A program made the position numbers and the translations under genes. Of a DNA stretch of 27,440 bases, positions 14,784 to 22,396 are shown piece after piece. Numbering within the stretch: the stretch's first letter is position 1; every line of letters begins with the position of its first letter. This DNA comes from DAOOPX01 sp964653045 (GTDB lineage Bacteria > Patescibacteriota > Microgenomatia > UBA1400 > PJMF01): NCBI GenBank assembly GCA_964653045.1, contig CAZZBW010000015.1, positions 1 through 27,440 on the forward strand. The letters run 5' to 3'. The notes below the pieces were generated by a model. That model saw only the letters and a list, made by a program, of their open reading frames with translations, was not told the origin of the DNA and made no database searches.

Positions 14784-15074
14784 ATGAGTTCAATTATCGA
14801 TCACCATCTAGACGGAATAAAGCAGATTTGTCGTGATTCAGGCATATCTTATCTGGCTGTATTTGGTTCACACGCTCGTGGAGATTTCGATCAGTCAAGT
14901 GACGTTGATTTGTTGGTAGAGTTTAAACAAACGCCAGGATTGATAAAGTTTATTGGTATCAAACACAAATTTGAAGATCTACTCGAAACCCAAGTGGATT
15001 TGGTTACCAGAAAAGGATTGTCTAAACACATTGAGCCGTATATTCGATCTGACATCAAACAAATCTATGGTTAA
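14784..15074 (+). CDS. mntA: MntA-like nucleotidyltransferase antitoxin
   Basis: This minimal nucleotidyltransferase is 96 residues from ATG 14784 (TTG 14778 is an alternative overlapping the cupin stop). The defining GSx10DxD motif is present: Gly28-Ser29, then Asp40-Val-Asp42. In characterised MntA/HepT systems this antitoxin blocks the HepT toxin by transferring AMP to its tyrosine. It overlaps hepT by 8 nt. The extra carboxylate downstream (TQVDLVT) is also present, so it looks catalytically complete. Confidence 0.9.
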   Translation: MSSIIDHHLDGIKQICRDSGISYLAVFGSHARGDFDQSSDVDLLVEFKQTPGLIKFIGIKHKFEDLLETQVDLVTRKGLSKHIEPYIRSDIKQIYG

Positions 15075-15417
15075 ATCGCCTCAGCCATTTCTTGCACACA
15101 TAAAACAAGCGATTGTTTTAATTGAAGAATATCTTGGTAATTATTCTTACTCCCAATTCGAAAAAGATCAAAAAACGCAAGATGCAATCATCAGACAATT
15201 AGAGATTATTGGTGAAGCAGCATCAAAGCTAGAAGAAGAGTTTAGAAACAATTACTCTGAAATTCCGTGGCGTGAGATAGTGGACTTTCGCAATGTATTA
15301 ATTCATGATTACTGGGAAATTGATCTTGATTTGGTTTGGAAGGTGGCAACAGAAGAAATAAGAGAGTTAAAAAATGCACTTAGTTCGATAAAGCTGGCGA
15401 GTATCAAAACTGAATGA
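15067..15417 (+). CDS. hepT: HepT-like ribonuclease toxin
   Basis: This is a HEPN-fold protein of 116 residues. The toxin motif Rx4HxY is intact: Arg75-x4-His80-x-Tyr82 (RNVLIHDYW). The family opening (FLAHIKQAIVLIEEYL) and IIRQLEIIGEAA block are clear. ATG 15067 is used; a longer in-frame extension back to 14953 would lie inside mntA and is unlikely. It forms a toxin-antitoxin pair with the preceding mntA and overlaps the following HD gene as ATGA. Position in the middle of a metabolic-looking operon is unusual for a self-contained TA module. Confidence 0.92.
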   Translation: MVKSPQPFLAHIKQAIVLIEEYLGNYSYSQFEKDQKTQDAIIRQLEIIGEAASKLEEEFRNNYSEIPWREIVDFRNVLIHDYWEIDLDLVWKVATEEIRELKNALSSIKLASIKTE

Positions 15418-15983
15418 AACACCAAAAACTCAAGAAACTAGTTGAACAAACTTACTTAAACTCCCCTCATGATTTCAGTTACTGGATGTGGGTAAATCAC
15501 GTACCATTGGTGGCAGACAAAGCTTTGGACTTAGCGTACAAGCTGGCGGCTGACGTGGATATCGCCGTAGCCGGAGCGCTGCTTCATGATTTCGGCGACG
15601 CGTTTATCCATCGGTTCGACAAGAACCACCAGATGGTTTCTGAGAAAGAATCAACCAGAGTGATGAAACAAGCTGGTTATACCGACGAACAGATTGCTAT
15701 TGTCTTAATTGACGTAATTCCACCCCACTCCTGTCATGATGATAACTTGCCTCAAACTCTGGAAGCCAAGATTCTTGCCACCGCCGATGCATGGGCTCAC
15801 TTGAGCAGCGATTTTTACTTGCAGTTCGCCTGGAAACATTTGCCAGACGGCAAAACCTTTCCTGAGTTTGTGGCTTGGGCGCGCGAGAAAATCGAGCGCG
15901 ATTACCGGCGAAAAATCTTTTTTGAAGAAGTCAGGGACAAATTGGCAGAAAGATATCGCGCTTTAACCAAGATTTTTTCCTAA
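15414..15983 (+). CDS. HD-domain phosphohydrolase
   Basis: The metal-binding H...HD...D set is visible at His29, His58-Asp59 (GALLHDFGD) and an Asp near residue 123 (ATADAWAHL). HD hydrolases cleave phosphate esters of nucleotides or related small molecules; the substrate is unknown. Additional His/Asp residues (PPHSCHDD) may add a metal site. At 189 residues it is a stand-alone domain with no regulatory partner. Last gene of the operon, coupled to hepT by a 4-nt overlap. Confidence 0.85.
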   Translation: MKHQKLKKLVEQTYLNSPHDFSYWMWVNHVPLVADKALDLAYKLAADVDIAVAGALLHDFGDAFIHRFDKNHQMVSEKESTRVMKQAGYTDEQIAIVLIDVIPPHSCHDDNLPQTLEAKILATADAWAHLSSDFYLQFAWKHLPDGKTFPEFVAWAREKIERDYRRKIFFEEVRDKLAERYRALTKIFS

Positions 15984-16023
15984 GTTGATTGTAAAATATA
16001 GTTTGCCTGCTGTTGGTAAGTGC

Positions 16024-16096
16024 GCCTGTGTAGCTCAGCTGGTAGAGCAGCGGTATCGTAAACCGCAGGTCGTCGGTTCGATCCCGACCGCAGGCT
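16024..16096 (+). tRNA. tRNA-Thr (CGU)
   Basis: The acceptor stem is GCCTGTG with CGCAGGC (one G-U pair), the D-arm is GCTCAGCTGGTAGAGC, the anticodon loop ATCGTAA sits in a GCGGT/ACCGC stem, and the T-arm is GTCGGTTCGATCCCGAC. CCA is not encoded. A TATAGT at 15997-16002 may be its -10. It precedes the Ig-like protein gene. Confidence 0.94.
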
Positions 16097-16200
16097 CAGG
16101 TAATTTCTAATAATTAATATAACCTTCGCTTATGTTAACGGAGCAAACAGAGCAAAATATCTACAGTAATAACACTAGTTTAGATGAAAGGGGCCAGCCT

Positions 16201-16920
16201 ATGAGCGATCGACCGGTTGTTTCTCGCTTAGTCAAAAGAGAAAAACAAAAACTGATCAAGCAAACTTGGATTGCTGTGGTTCTGTCGATCGGCCTATTGC
16301 TAATATTTATTTTTTTTGGTTTGCCCAATGCTCCCAGAATTATTGCCCTGATTGCCGGCTCAAACCCTACTTCTGGCTTTAGCGACTCGATTCCACCTCA
16401 GGTGCCTGTGCTGCAATTTGGGCAAAGGTATACTAACCAGCCTGATTTTGTGGTTAAAGGAATCGCCGAAGCTAATAGTCAAGTAATCGTCATCCGCAAC
16501 GAACGTGAACTTGAGGGGGTTACTACTGGCGAAGATGGAATTTTCGAGCGCTCAATCAAGTTGGATGAGGGTGAGAACGCGATCTCTGCCTACTCTGTTG
16601 ATGGGGCTAACAACCAGTCGCTTCCAACCAAAACCGAAGTAATTACTCTCGATACAAAAGAACCAGAGCTAGTATTGGGTGAAGGAATCAGCGCGGAGAT
16701 GTCGGTTGTCGGAAAAGATAAGCAGTACTTTACCATTTCTGGTCAGACCAAACCTGGGGCAAAAGTAACCATTAATGATCGGTTTTTGTTTGCCAAAGCT
16801 GATGGTAGTTTTAGTTACCGGTATCGTCTCAATGAAGGAGATAACCAGATAAAAATTATTGCTGAAGATAAGGCTGGAAACAGTGTTGAGCAATCAATTC
16901 TGATTAAGTTTAAGCCCTGA
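16201..16920 (+). CDS. membrane-anchored protein with two Ig-like repeats
   Basis: From ATG 16201, which has AAAGGGG seven bases upstream, the protein has 239 residues. An earlier ATG at 16132 lacks a ribosome site. A basic cytoplasmic segment (VSRLVKREKQKLIKQ) precedes one membrane helix (about residues 23-42, WIAVVLSIGLLLIFIFFGL). The exterior holds two related beta domains of about 80 residues. The first has FVVKGIAEANSQVIVIRN...GEDGIFERSIKLDEGENAIS; the second has FTISGQTKPGAKVTINDR...ADGSFSYRYRLNEGDNQIK. Each ends near an alternating S.DGANNQS or EDKAGN motif, as in bacterial Ig-like cell-surface repeats. It probably acts as a surface or binding protein. Its 3' end overlaps the convergent gene by 11 nt. 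Confidence 0.82.
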   Translation: MSDRPVVSRLVKREKQKLIKQTWIAVVLSIGLLLIFIFFGLPNAPRIIALIAGSNPTSGFSDSIPPQVPVLQFGQRYTNQPDFVVKGIAEANSQVIVIRNERELEGVTTGEDGIFERSIKLDEGENAISAYSVDGANNQSLPTKTEVITLDTKEPELVLGEGISAEMSVVGKDKQYFTISGQTKPGAKVTINDRFLFAKADGSFSYRYRLNEGDNQIKIIAEDKAGNSVEQSILIKFKP

Positions 16921-18103
16921 CTCTAGAAAAAGTACTCTTCTCGATAATTAGTAGTGTGCCAATAATTAGGATCACGAATGGTTCGGTGATGCTGTTGAAT
17001 TGAGCGAATACTAGCAGAGCGAACAAGATCCCCAAGAAAATTGGAGTGCGCCGAGTTTTATATACTAACTCAATTAATACGCCCAGAAAGAGCAGTACCC
17101 CTATTGGGCCTGACCAGGCGAAAATTGTAATAAATATGTTGTTTGGTAGTTTGGCGTGGGTGTTTGAAGTAGGGGTTTGGGAGGGACCGAGCAACAAATT
17201 CAGTGGTCGAATCGATTCAGAGCTCAACCATTTTTGATCAAATTGTTGTCGAGACTCAAGCGAATAAACTCTTTTTAAATTAACCCCCTCGCCCCCAGGT
17301 TTGGGGGCGATGGCAAAAGTACTAATCATTGCAGTGGCAATGAATACAATAAGCAGAACAACTTTTGGCAGGTTTAATTGACGACGTTTATTCATTGCAA
17401 TCAGGTAGATAAGTAATCCAGACCCAAAAGCCAGCCAGCTCGAACGGGAGTAAGTTAATGTTAAGCTGATTAACAATGCTGTTAATTCGAGGACGTCGAG
17501 TAGTTTGAACTTGGTCGTAATAAGAGTTGTTTTGAATGCGATTAGCACACCGACGGTTAGGATTATTCCCGTGAAGTTTGGATCAATGAGCGTCCCAATC
17601 AGACGATAGTAATGGTCGTCCCAACCAAGAGATCGGAAAAATCTCATGTCAGGTTGTATTACAAACATGGCCAAAGCAACTAGACTAAATAATAGTGGTA
17701 AATGTTGAGCAAAAAGCGCAATGGCAGGTTTGATTGTAGTAGGTATAAACCTGGTAGGTTTTGGTTGAGTAAATAATGAAAACAGGAACAAAAACAAGCT
17801 ATAAAAGAAAAATCGAGCTAGATAAAGTAAGTAAGTGGGCTGACCGGAAATTAGCAGTTTCAACAGCCCGGTCAGCCCCAGCCAGCCTATCAGCCAAATT
17901 AATTGGCGGTGCCTATTGTAAAATCCTTTCGTCCGCCATTTAGAGATACTCTTTTTTATTAAGATTTTGGAATTTATTAACAGAAAAATTCCAATGAGAA
18001 TGTCGTGAGGATAAATTGCTATGCCGGGCAGCGGCTCAAACCTGAGCAGCTGCCCCAAAACCAAAACTAAGCAGATGGAGAAAAATAGCCAAGTGTTAAG
18101 CAT
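16910..18103 (-). CDS. O-antigen ligase/polymerase-like membrane protein
   Basis: This multi-pass protein of 397 residues has about ten hydrophobic segments. The motif RLIGTLIDPNFTGIILTVGV followed by LTYSRSSWLAFGSGLLIYL is typical of the Wzy/WaaL O-antigen ligase-like family. A long outside loop after about residue 265 carries KRVYSLESRQQFDQKWLSS. The protein likely polymerises or transfers surface glycan at the outer face of the membrane; polymerase and ligase cannot be told apart from sequence. It starts 11 nt after the flippase stop, so both are one operon. Two intragenic hairpins are present. Confidence 0.85.
   Translation of the reverse strand: MLNTWLFFSICLVLVLGQLLRFEPLPGIAIYPHDILIGIFLLINSKILIKKSISKWRTKGFYNRHRQLIWLIGWLGLTGLLKLLISGQPTYLLYLARFFFYSLFLFLFSLFTQPKPTRFIPTTIKPAIALFAQHLPLLFSLVALAMFVIQPDMRFFRSLGWDDHYYRLIGTLIDPNFTGIILTVGVLIAFKTTLITTKFKLLDVLELTALLISLTLTYSRSSWLAFGSGLLIYLIAMNKRRQLNLPKVVLLIVFIATAMISTFAIAPKPGGEGVNLKRVYSLESRQQFDQKWLSSESIRPLNLLLGPSQTPTSNTHAKLPNNIFITIFAWSGPIGVLLFLGVLIELVYKTRRTPIFLGILFALLVFAQFNSITEPFVILIIGTLLIIEKSTFSRVRA
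17289..17310. repeat. intragenic perfect hairpin in the O-antigen ligase-like gene (9-bp arms, GGTT loop)
   Basis: Arms 17289-17297 and 17302-17310 are exact reverse complements around GGTT, in the codons for IAPKPGGEG. Confidence 0.9.
17837..17878. repeat. intragenic inverted repeat in the O-antigen ligase-like gene (11-bp arms)
   Basis: Arms 17837-17847 and 17868-17878 are perfect reverse complements with a 20-nt loop. Confidence 0.9.
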
Positions 18104-18114
18104 GTTGTGCGAGT

Positions 18115-19350
18115 TTACACACCAGTCTTCTTATACCTAATTGTCAGAAATAGTAACGGTATTAGCAATATCCAACGCGTCAGTGCGAGTGCCGCGACAG
18201 CCATGACAATACCCGATGACACGCTGCTCCAATAGAGTGACGCTGATAGAACCAGGACGGTTATTAGCAAGTGCCAATTAATCAAGCGGTATTTTTTCTG
18301 GGCAATTTGCAGGGTATAGATTAGAGCAACTAGACTTTGAGCCAGTCCGGCTAATGCCAGCCAAGGGATCAGGGGGATGACTGCTTGCCAAGCTGCTCCC
18401 AGTGCAATATCAACCATGAATTGTCGGGTAATAACCATCACAAAGGTGATGGCGCCCAAGCTAAGTGAAAGCAGTGCAAATGCCTTACGAAAAGCCTGCC
18501 AAAGTCGATCTTTTTCTGTTGCTAGTTTGGTATAAATTGCCAGCAGACTATAATTTGCTGCCTTGGTTGGTTCATAATTGAGTTTGTGAGTCAGGGTGTA
18601 GGCGTTATGATAAAGACCCAATTGATAAGTTCCAAGAGTTTTACCTAGGATTAGATCATCCAAATTTTCACTCAAGTAACTGAGGGCGGCAGTGATTGAT
18701 AAGCCTTTGGCGTTTTGTAGAATCAGGTTTAGTGAAGATTTATCGTAAATTAGCCTTGGTCTTGGTTTGGCTGCAGCCCAGGAAAGTACTACCTCAAAGC
18801 CGGCGGCAATGATCATCCCCCACACGAATACCTCAACACTTTGCCAAACCAAGGCCAAGGTGACGGTGCTCACTACTTCAACAGCTTGTTTGAATAAGTG
18901 AAAGTAGGTGTCTTTATGGAACAGTAGGTTTTTTTGCCAGAGCACGATGCTTGGGTTAATGAAGCCCTTGATTATTGGGATCAGACCGGCCAGAGCAGTA
19001 AGCCGGATTAGATCTGGATTAGAAAAAAATATGCTGAGAAAAACACCAATCACCATTAAAACCGCAGCGATCACGACACCACGTACGAGCGCAACTAACC
19101 AGGCAGTACTAATTAGGCGGTTTAGTCCTTGATTGTTTTCAACTAATTGCAAAATTGTAATGTTGATGCCAGTTTGAGTGACTGCTTCGGAGATTCCTAG
19201 AGCAATGGCAATTAGGGCAAACACACCAAATTCGGTGGGAGAAAGTAATCTTGAAAGAAAGAAAATTTTGATCAGTGCTAAAACTGAGATACCTAATTTG
19301 AGTACAATCTGCCAACTGAAACCGGCAATCACTTTATTTCGGTAGCCCAT
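18115..19350 (-). CDS. oligosaccharide flippase (MOP/Wzx-like)
   Basis: The protein is 411 residues with about twelve hydrophobic helices. It is recognisable by the N-terminus GFSWQIVLKLGISVLALIKIFFLSRLLSPTEFGVFALI (in part) and the internal SYLSENLDDLILGKTLGTYQLGLYHNAY, a hallmark of the polysaccharide-export MOP family (Polysacc_synt_3-like). It would flip lipid-linked oligosaccharides across the cytoplasmic membrane for the polymerase/ligase encoded next. A TACAAT box lies seven bases before ATG 19350, so the mRNA may be leaderless. No glycosyltransferases are adjacent; these must be elsewhere. Confidence 0.9.
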   Translation of the reverse strand: MGYRNKVIAGFSWQIVLKLGISVLALIKIFFLSRLLSPTEFGVFALIAIALGISEAVTQTGINITILQLVENNQGLNRLISTAWLVALVRGVVIAAVLMVIGVFLSIFFSNPDLIRLTALAGLIPIIKGFINPSIVLWQKNLLFHKDTYFHLFKQAVEVVSTVTLALVWQSVEVFVWGMIIAAGFEVVLSWAAAKPRPRLIYDKSSLNLILQNAKGLSITAALSYLSENLDDLILGKTLGTYQLGLYHNAYTLTHKLNYEPTKAANYSLLAIYTKLATEKDRLWQAFRKAFALLSLSLGAITFVMVITRQFMVDIALGAAWQAVIPLIPWLALAGLAQSLVALIYTLQIAQKKYRLINWHLLITVLVLSASLYWSSVSSGIVMAVAALALTRWILLIPLLFLTIRYKKTGV

Positions 19351-19357
19351 GAATAAG

Positions 19358-19363
19358 ATTGTA
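19358..19363 (-). promoter_or_regulatory. -10 box of the flippase gene
   Basis: TACAAT on the minus strand, seven bases before the ATG. The -35 region is poor. Confidence 0.45.
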
Positions 19364-19415
19364 ATGCATCAATCAAGTAATTGTTACTGCTCTTCGGAGC
19401 AATGCTCTTCGACCC

Positions 19416-19444
19416 TTGTCAACAATTAATAAAAAGTTCATACT
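19416..19444 (+). promoter_or_regulatory. promoter for lepB
   Basis: TTGTCA (19416-19421), 17 nt, CATACT (19439-19444). Only 12 nt separate the -10 from the ATG, giving a leader of about six bases with no Shine-Dalgarno sequence. Confidence 0.6.
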
Positions 19445-19456
19445 ACAGCCCGTTAT

Positions 19457-20029
19457 ATGAAAATAATAAGCACCATTGGTTCGATTGTGGTTGATTTGAC
19501 TGAGACAGTAGTTATCGGCTTGTCACTTTTTTTGATTGTTTACCTTTTTTTGGTACAACCACATCAAGTAAATGGGAGCTCGATGGTACCCAATTTCGAG
19601 ACTGGGGAGTATGTGCTAACTGATAAAGTCAGTTACCGCTTCAATCAACCCCAGCGCGGAGATGTGGTGGTTTTTCATGCTCCACCTGAGGCTAAGTGTC
19701 CGACTGGCACGGGCTGTGATTTCATTAAGCGTATCATCGGTGTTCCTGGAGATACGATTGAGGTGAAAGAAAACGCTTATTTTGTGAATGGTCAAAAACT
19801 TGCCGAGTCATACATTCCTGATACTTTCGCGATTAATCCCGGGGCGTATACTAGAGAAAGAGCTGTAGTTCTCAAGGAAAATGAGTATTTTGTGTCTGGA
19901 GATAATCGACCGTTCTCCAGCGACTCGCGTGCTTGGGGTCCAGTGACGAAAGATGAAATCGTAGGCAAAGCATTTTTTGTCTATTGGCCGATTGACGCAA
20001 TCAGGAAAGTTGAGGTAGTAACTTACTAA
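19457..20029 (+). CDS. lepB: signal peptidase I
   Basis: It cleaves signal peptides from exported proteins at the outer face of the membrane. There is one N-terminal membrane helix (about residues 10-33). The catalytic Ser42 is in NGSSMVPNF and the general base Lys91 is in FIKRIIGVPGD, followed by the C-terminal GDNRPFSSDSRAWGPV box. The short 190-residue form with one anchor is like Gram-positive enzymes. A small two-Cys insertion (KCPTGTGCDF) precedes the catalytic Lys. It is monocistronic and overlaps the convergent parB by 4 nt. Confidence 0.97.
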   Translation: MKIISTIGSIVVDLTETVVIGLSLFLIVYLFLVQPHQVNGSSMVPNFETGEYVLTDKVSYRFNQPQRGDVVVFHAPPEAKCPTGTGCDFIKRIIGVPGDTIEVKENAYFVNGQKLAESYIPDTFAINPGAYTRERAVVLKENEYFVSGDNRPFSSDSRAWGPVTKDEIVGKAFFVYWPIDAIRKVEVVTY

Positions 20030-20850
20030 GCCGGTCTTTCAAACAGTGACAGTAAGTGATCAAGGTCGCCTTTAGTTGTTTCAATATCTCCCATCAAAGT
20101 AATTGTCAGTCGGGTTTGGCGTTGGGATTGCGTCAGTTTTACTTTGGGTTTGGCGCGGAAAATCTTTTCAACTGAACGTTGCCAAATGCCTAGCGCTTCT
20201 TGATCAAAGACAAAACTCTTACCTTTATTAAAGGAGTGCTCAGAATGAGTTTGGTTATAGGCTCTAACTAACTCCTCTGCTCTCCTGACAGAGGCGCTTT
20301 CCTTGAGAATTCTTTTGTAAAGTTCGATCGCTACCTTTTTGTCGGGCGCACCAGCTAGCGCTCTGGCATGACCTTCGGTAATCTGACCGGTAATCACCCC
20401 ATCCTTGATTGCATCTGGGAGAGATAAAAGCCTGATTGAGTTGTGAATATAGTAAATTGATTTGCCGATTCTTGAAGCAATTTCTTCTATACTGAATCGA
20501 AACTCATCAACTAACTGTTGAAATGCCTTGGCACGCTCAATTGCATTAAGATTGATGCGCTGGACATTTTCAATCAACGCCATCTCTAGCATACCTTTCG
20601 GTGTAGTTTTTTTGATAATTACTGGAACTGTGTCTAGGCCTAGAATTTGGGCGGCGCGCCAGCGCCGCTCTCCAGCAATAATTTGGAATCCTGCCGGAGT
20701 ACTGGCAACAACCAATGGCTCAATGATGCCGTAGATTTTGATCGATTGGCACAGCTCATCTAGTTCATCTTTTTGGATTTTACCTCTCGGCTGAAAGGGA
20801 TTGGGTTGGAGGACGGTGGTTTTGAGTGTTTGCACTGGAGAATCTGTCAT
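20026..20850 (-). CDS. parB: ParB/Spo0J chromosome partition protein
   Basis: The protein is 274 residues from ATG 20850. It has the N-terminal P-N-P-F-Q-P-R segment and the CTP-binding boxes GERRWRAA and ENVQR, followed by LNAIERAKAFQQLV and a helix-turn-helix (IEEIASRIGKSIYYIHNSIRLL), then a variable C-terminus. It loads on parS sites near the origin and helps segregate chromosomes. The upstream in-frame TTG at 20868 is less likely, because a promoter (20857-20884) puts a -10 box six bases before ATG 20850. No parA is adjacent, and I did not see a parS-like palindrome in the window. Confidence 0.95.
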   Translation of the reverse strand: MTDSPVQTLKTTVLQPNPFQPRGKIQKDELDELCQSIKIYGIIEPLVVASTPAGFQIIAGERRWRAAQILGLDTVPVIIKKTTPKGMLEMALIENVQRINLNAIERAKAFQQLVDEFRFSIEEIASRIGKSIYYIHNSIRLLSLPDAIKDGVITGQITEGHARALAGAPDKKVAIELYKRILKESASVRRAEELVRAYNQTHSEHSFNKGKSFVFDQEALGIWQRSVEKIFRAKPKVKLTQSQRQTRLTITLMGDIETTKGDLDHLLSLFERPA

Positions 20851-20856
20851 GAGATT

Positions 20857-20884
20857 AGTATGACACAACCAAACCAGAATTCAA
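20857..20884 (-). promoter_or_regulatory. promoter for parB
   Basis: On the minus strand TTGAAT (20884-20879), 16 nt, CATACT (20862-20857), then six bases to the ATG. This implies a leaderless transcript and supports the chosen start. Confidence 0.6.
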
Positions 20885-20906
20885 ACTAGATAAATTGAGA
20901 AATCGA

Positions 20907-21167
20907 TCAAGCTGCAGGGACAACTTTGACCATAGTTTTGCCCAGTCGTCTGCCAAACTTGACCAGACCTGGTTTCAGGGCAAACAAGGTGTAGTCGTGA
21001 CCCATGCCGACGCCATCGCCTGCTTTGTATACCGCTCCTTTTTGACGAATGATGATTTGGCCAGTGGCAATTGATTGGCCATCAGATTTTTTTAGACCGA
21101 AGCGTCTGCCATGACGCATGCGTTGAGATTGTTGAGCGACTTTACCTGATGCTTTGACGTGTGACAT
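20907..21167 (-). CDS. rpmA: 50S ribosomal protein L27
   Basis: The protein is 86 residues. Its flexible N-terminus reaches the peptidyl-transferase centre. Features are GRRFGLKKSDGQSIATGQIIIRQKG and a GVGMGHDYTLFAL.PG.V.F core. There is no long cleavable leader before the SHVKASGK start, unlike the Firmicutes type. It has its own promoter inside the end of the methyltransferase gene, 10 nt from the ATG, without a Shine-Dalgarno sequence. Confidence 0.97.
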   Translation of the reverse strand: MSHVKASGKVAQQSQRMRHGRRFGLKKSDGQSIATGQIIIRQKGAVYKAGDGVGMGHDYTLFALKPGLVKFGRRLGKTMVKVVPAA

Positions 21168-21177
21168 AGAAATTGCG

Positions 21178-21205
21178 ATTATACACTATTATTTGTGTAG
21201 CTCAA
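21178..21205 (-). promoter_or_regulatory. promoter for rpmA
   Basis: On the minus strand TTGAGC (21205-21200), 16 nt, TATAAT (21183-21178), then 10 nt to the ATG at 21167. The leader would be at most a few bases. Confidence 0.65.
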
Positions 21206-22364
21206 ACTGCCAAATTTCTCTAATTACTCGTGCACCCGGTCGGGAATACTGAAGTGTTTTGCCTGTTTGGATATAGCCGATCTTGGCTAATTTTTGCACT
21301 AGATTTTGCCAGTTAAAAGGATGTGCTAGCTGTGCCCAGTTGGGGAAAATAATTACAATCTTTGCGTTGGGCTTTAAAATCGTTTGCCACGATTTGAAAG
21401 CCCCAAGGTACAAGCGCTCTAAACCTTTGGCGATATCAGCAATTTTGCGTGGATCTGGAGTTTGTTTGCCCAAAAATGGTTCCGTAACCAGTAACGAGAT
21501 GCTATTACTTGTCAAGAATTGATCGAGTTGGGTGGCGTCGGCCGTGAGAAACTTCACGTCTTGAGTAGATTGAGCAACAGCGGCCACTTCATTTGTATAC
21601 CATTCTAGATTTTGCTCTGATTGCGTAATTGCTTCCGGGTCTAAATCACTGCCCCAAATTTGCGATAAACCAAGAGCTAAAGCTTCAAGAGGAATAGTGC
21701 CAATACCGCAGAATGGATCAAGTAATGTTGGTTTGGTCTTTGAATTACTGAGTTCGAAAGTGGTTTTGCCAAGGCCTATGTTAAGCATGATTCTGGCAAG
21801 TTTGGGTGGAAGCAATCCCCGCTTGCGTTCTACTTCTGGTTTGCCGCGGTCACGCAGTGACCAGGTATCAATATTCTGCACAGTCAGAGTGTGAGCAAGA
21901 TAACTTCGTCCCGCACGATCGCGGCAAACCCACAGCTCCATAATTTCGGGATGATGTAACAGAATTGAGGCACTTAGCCCTGTTCTACTTCCTTCGATAT
22001 ATCTAATGGTTTTTGTTGTTTTTTGTGAAAGAAGCTTCTTAATTTTATGTAACTCTAGCTTAGGGAGATGATCACGATTGAACTCAGCGATCGCAAACTC
22101 AACTTTTTCTGATTCTTGTTTGAGCAGGAATTCAACAATCGATTGGAGAAGTTCCTCTTCTTTTAACTCTTTTTGAAAAACAATAGGTTTCGCAATCTTC
22201 ACGGTTCCGCCCAAGGTAGATTGAATTTGGTCTGAAGTAATCTCTGATTGGGGATCAATAATTGCTAAACCATGATTTAGCTCTGTTACTCGATCAATAC
22301 CAAATACTGACTCGAGTTCAGTCAGCGATAATTGGGGATGGGAGCCTAATTGACAAAGTAGCAC
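21189..22364 (-). CDS. Trm11-like SAM-dependent RNA methyltransferase
   Basis: The protein is 391 residues. An N-terminal THUMP-like region (MLLCQLGSHPQLSLTELESVFG) is followed by a Rossmann methyltransferase: motif I LLDPFCGIGTIPLEALALG, the acidic residue in GSDLDPEAITQS, and a motif IV variant VTEPFLG in place of the usual N/D-P-P-Y/F. The order resembles the Trm11/TrmG10 tRNA guanine-N2 methylases of archaea and eukaryotes; the target is inferred only. GTG 22364 has a good GGGAGA upstream. It lies between rplU and rpmA, where many bacteria have a ribosomal-protein protease, and is probably transcribed with rplU. Confidence 0.82.
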   Translation of the reverse strand: MLLCQLGSHPQLSLTELESVFGIDRVTELNHGLAIIDPQSEITSDQIQSTLGGTVKIAKPIVFQKELKEEELLQSIVEFLLKQESEKVEFAIAEFNRDHLPKLELHKIKKLLSQKTTKTIRYIEGSRTGLSASILLHHPEIMELWVCRDRAGRSYLAHTLTVQNIDTWSLRDRGKPEVERKRGLLPPKLARIMLNIGLGKTTFELSNSKTKPTLLDPFCGIGTIPLEALALGLSQIWGSDLDPEAITQSEQNLEWYTNEVAAVAQSTQDVKFLTADATQLDQFLTSNSISLLVTEPFLGKQTPDPRKIADIAKGLERLYLGAFKSWQTILKPNAKIVIIFPNWAQLAHPFNWQNLVQKLAKIGYIQTGKTLQYSRPGARVIREIWQFELHK

Positions 22365-22396
22365 GATTTCTCCCTAATTGATGAACGGAACTAAAC

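Noticed and set aside
19388..19411. Direct repeat TGCTCTTCG twice, the first in a UUCG-loop hairpin
   Set aside because: It has only two copies and a weak 5-bp stem; it is not clearly tied to a promoter or terminator.
20633..20644. 12-bp palindrome TCTAGGCCTAGA in parB
   Set aside because: It is within coding sequence and of a length expected to occur occasionally; no parS resemblance.
20651..20668. 7-bp GC hairpin in parB
   Set aside because: It is explained by the codons of the conserved GERRWRA motif and is too short to count with the longer repeats.
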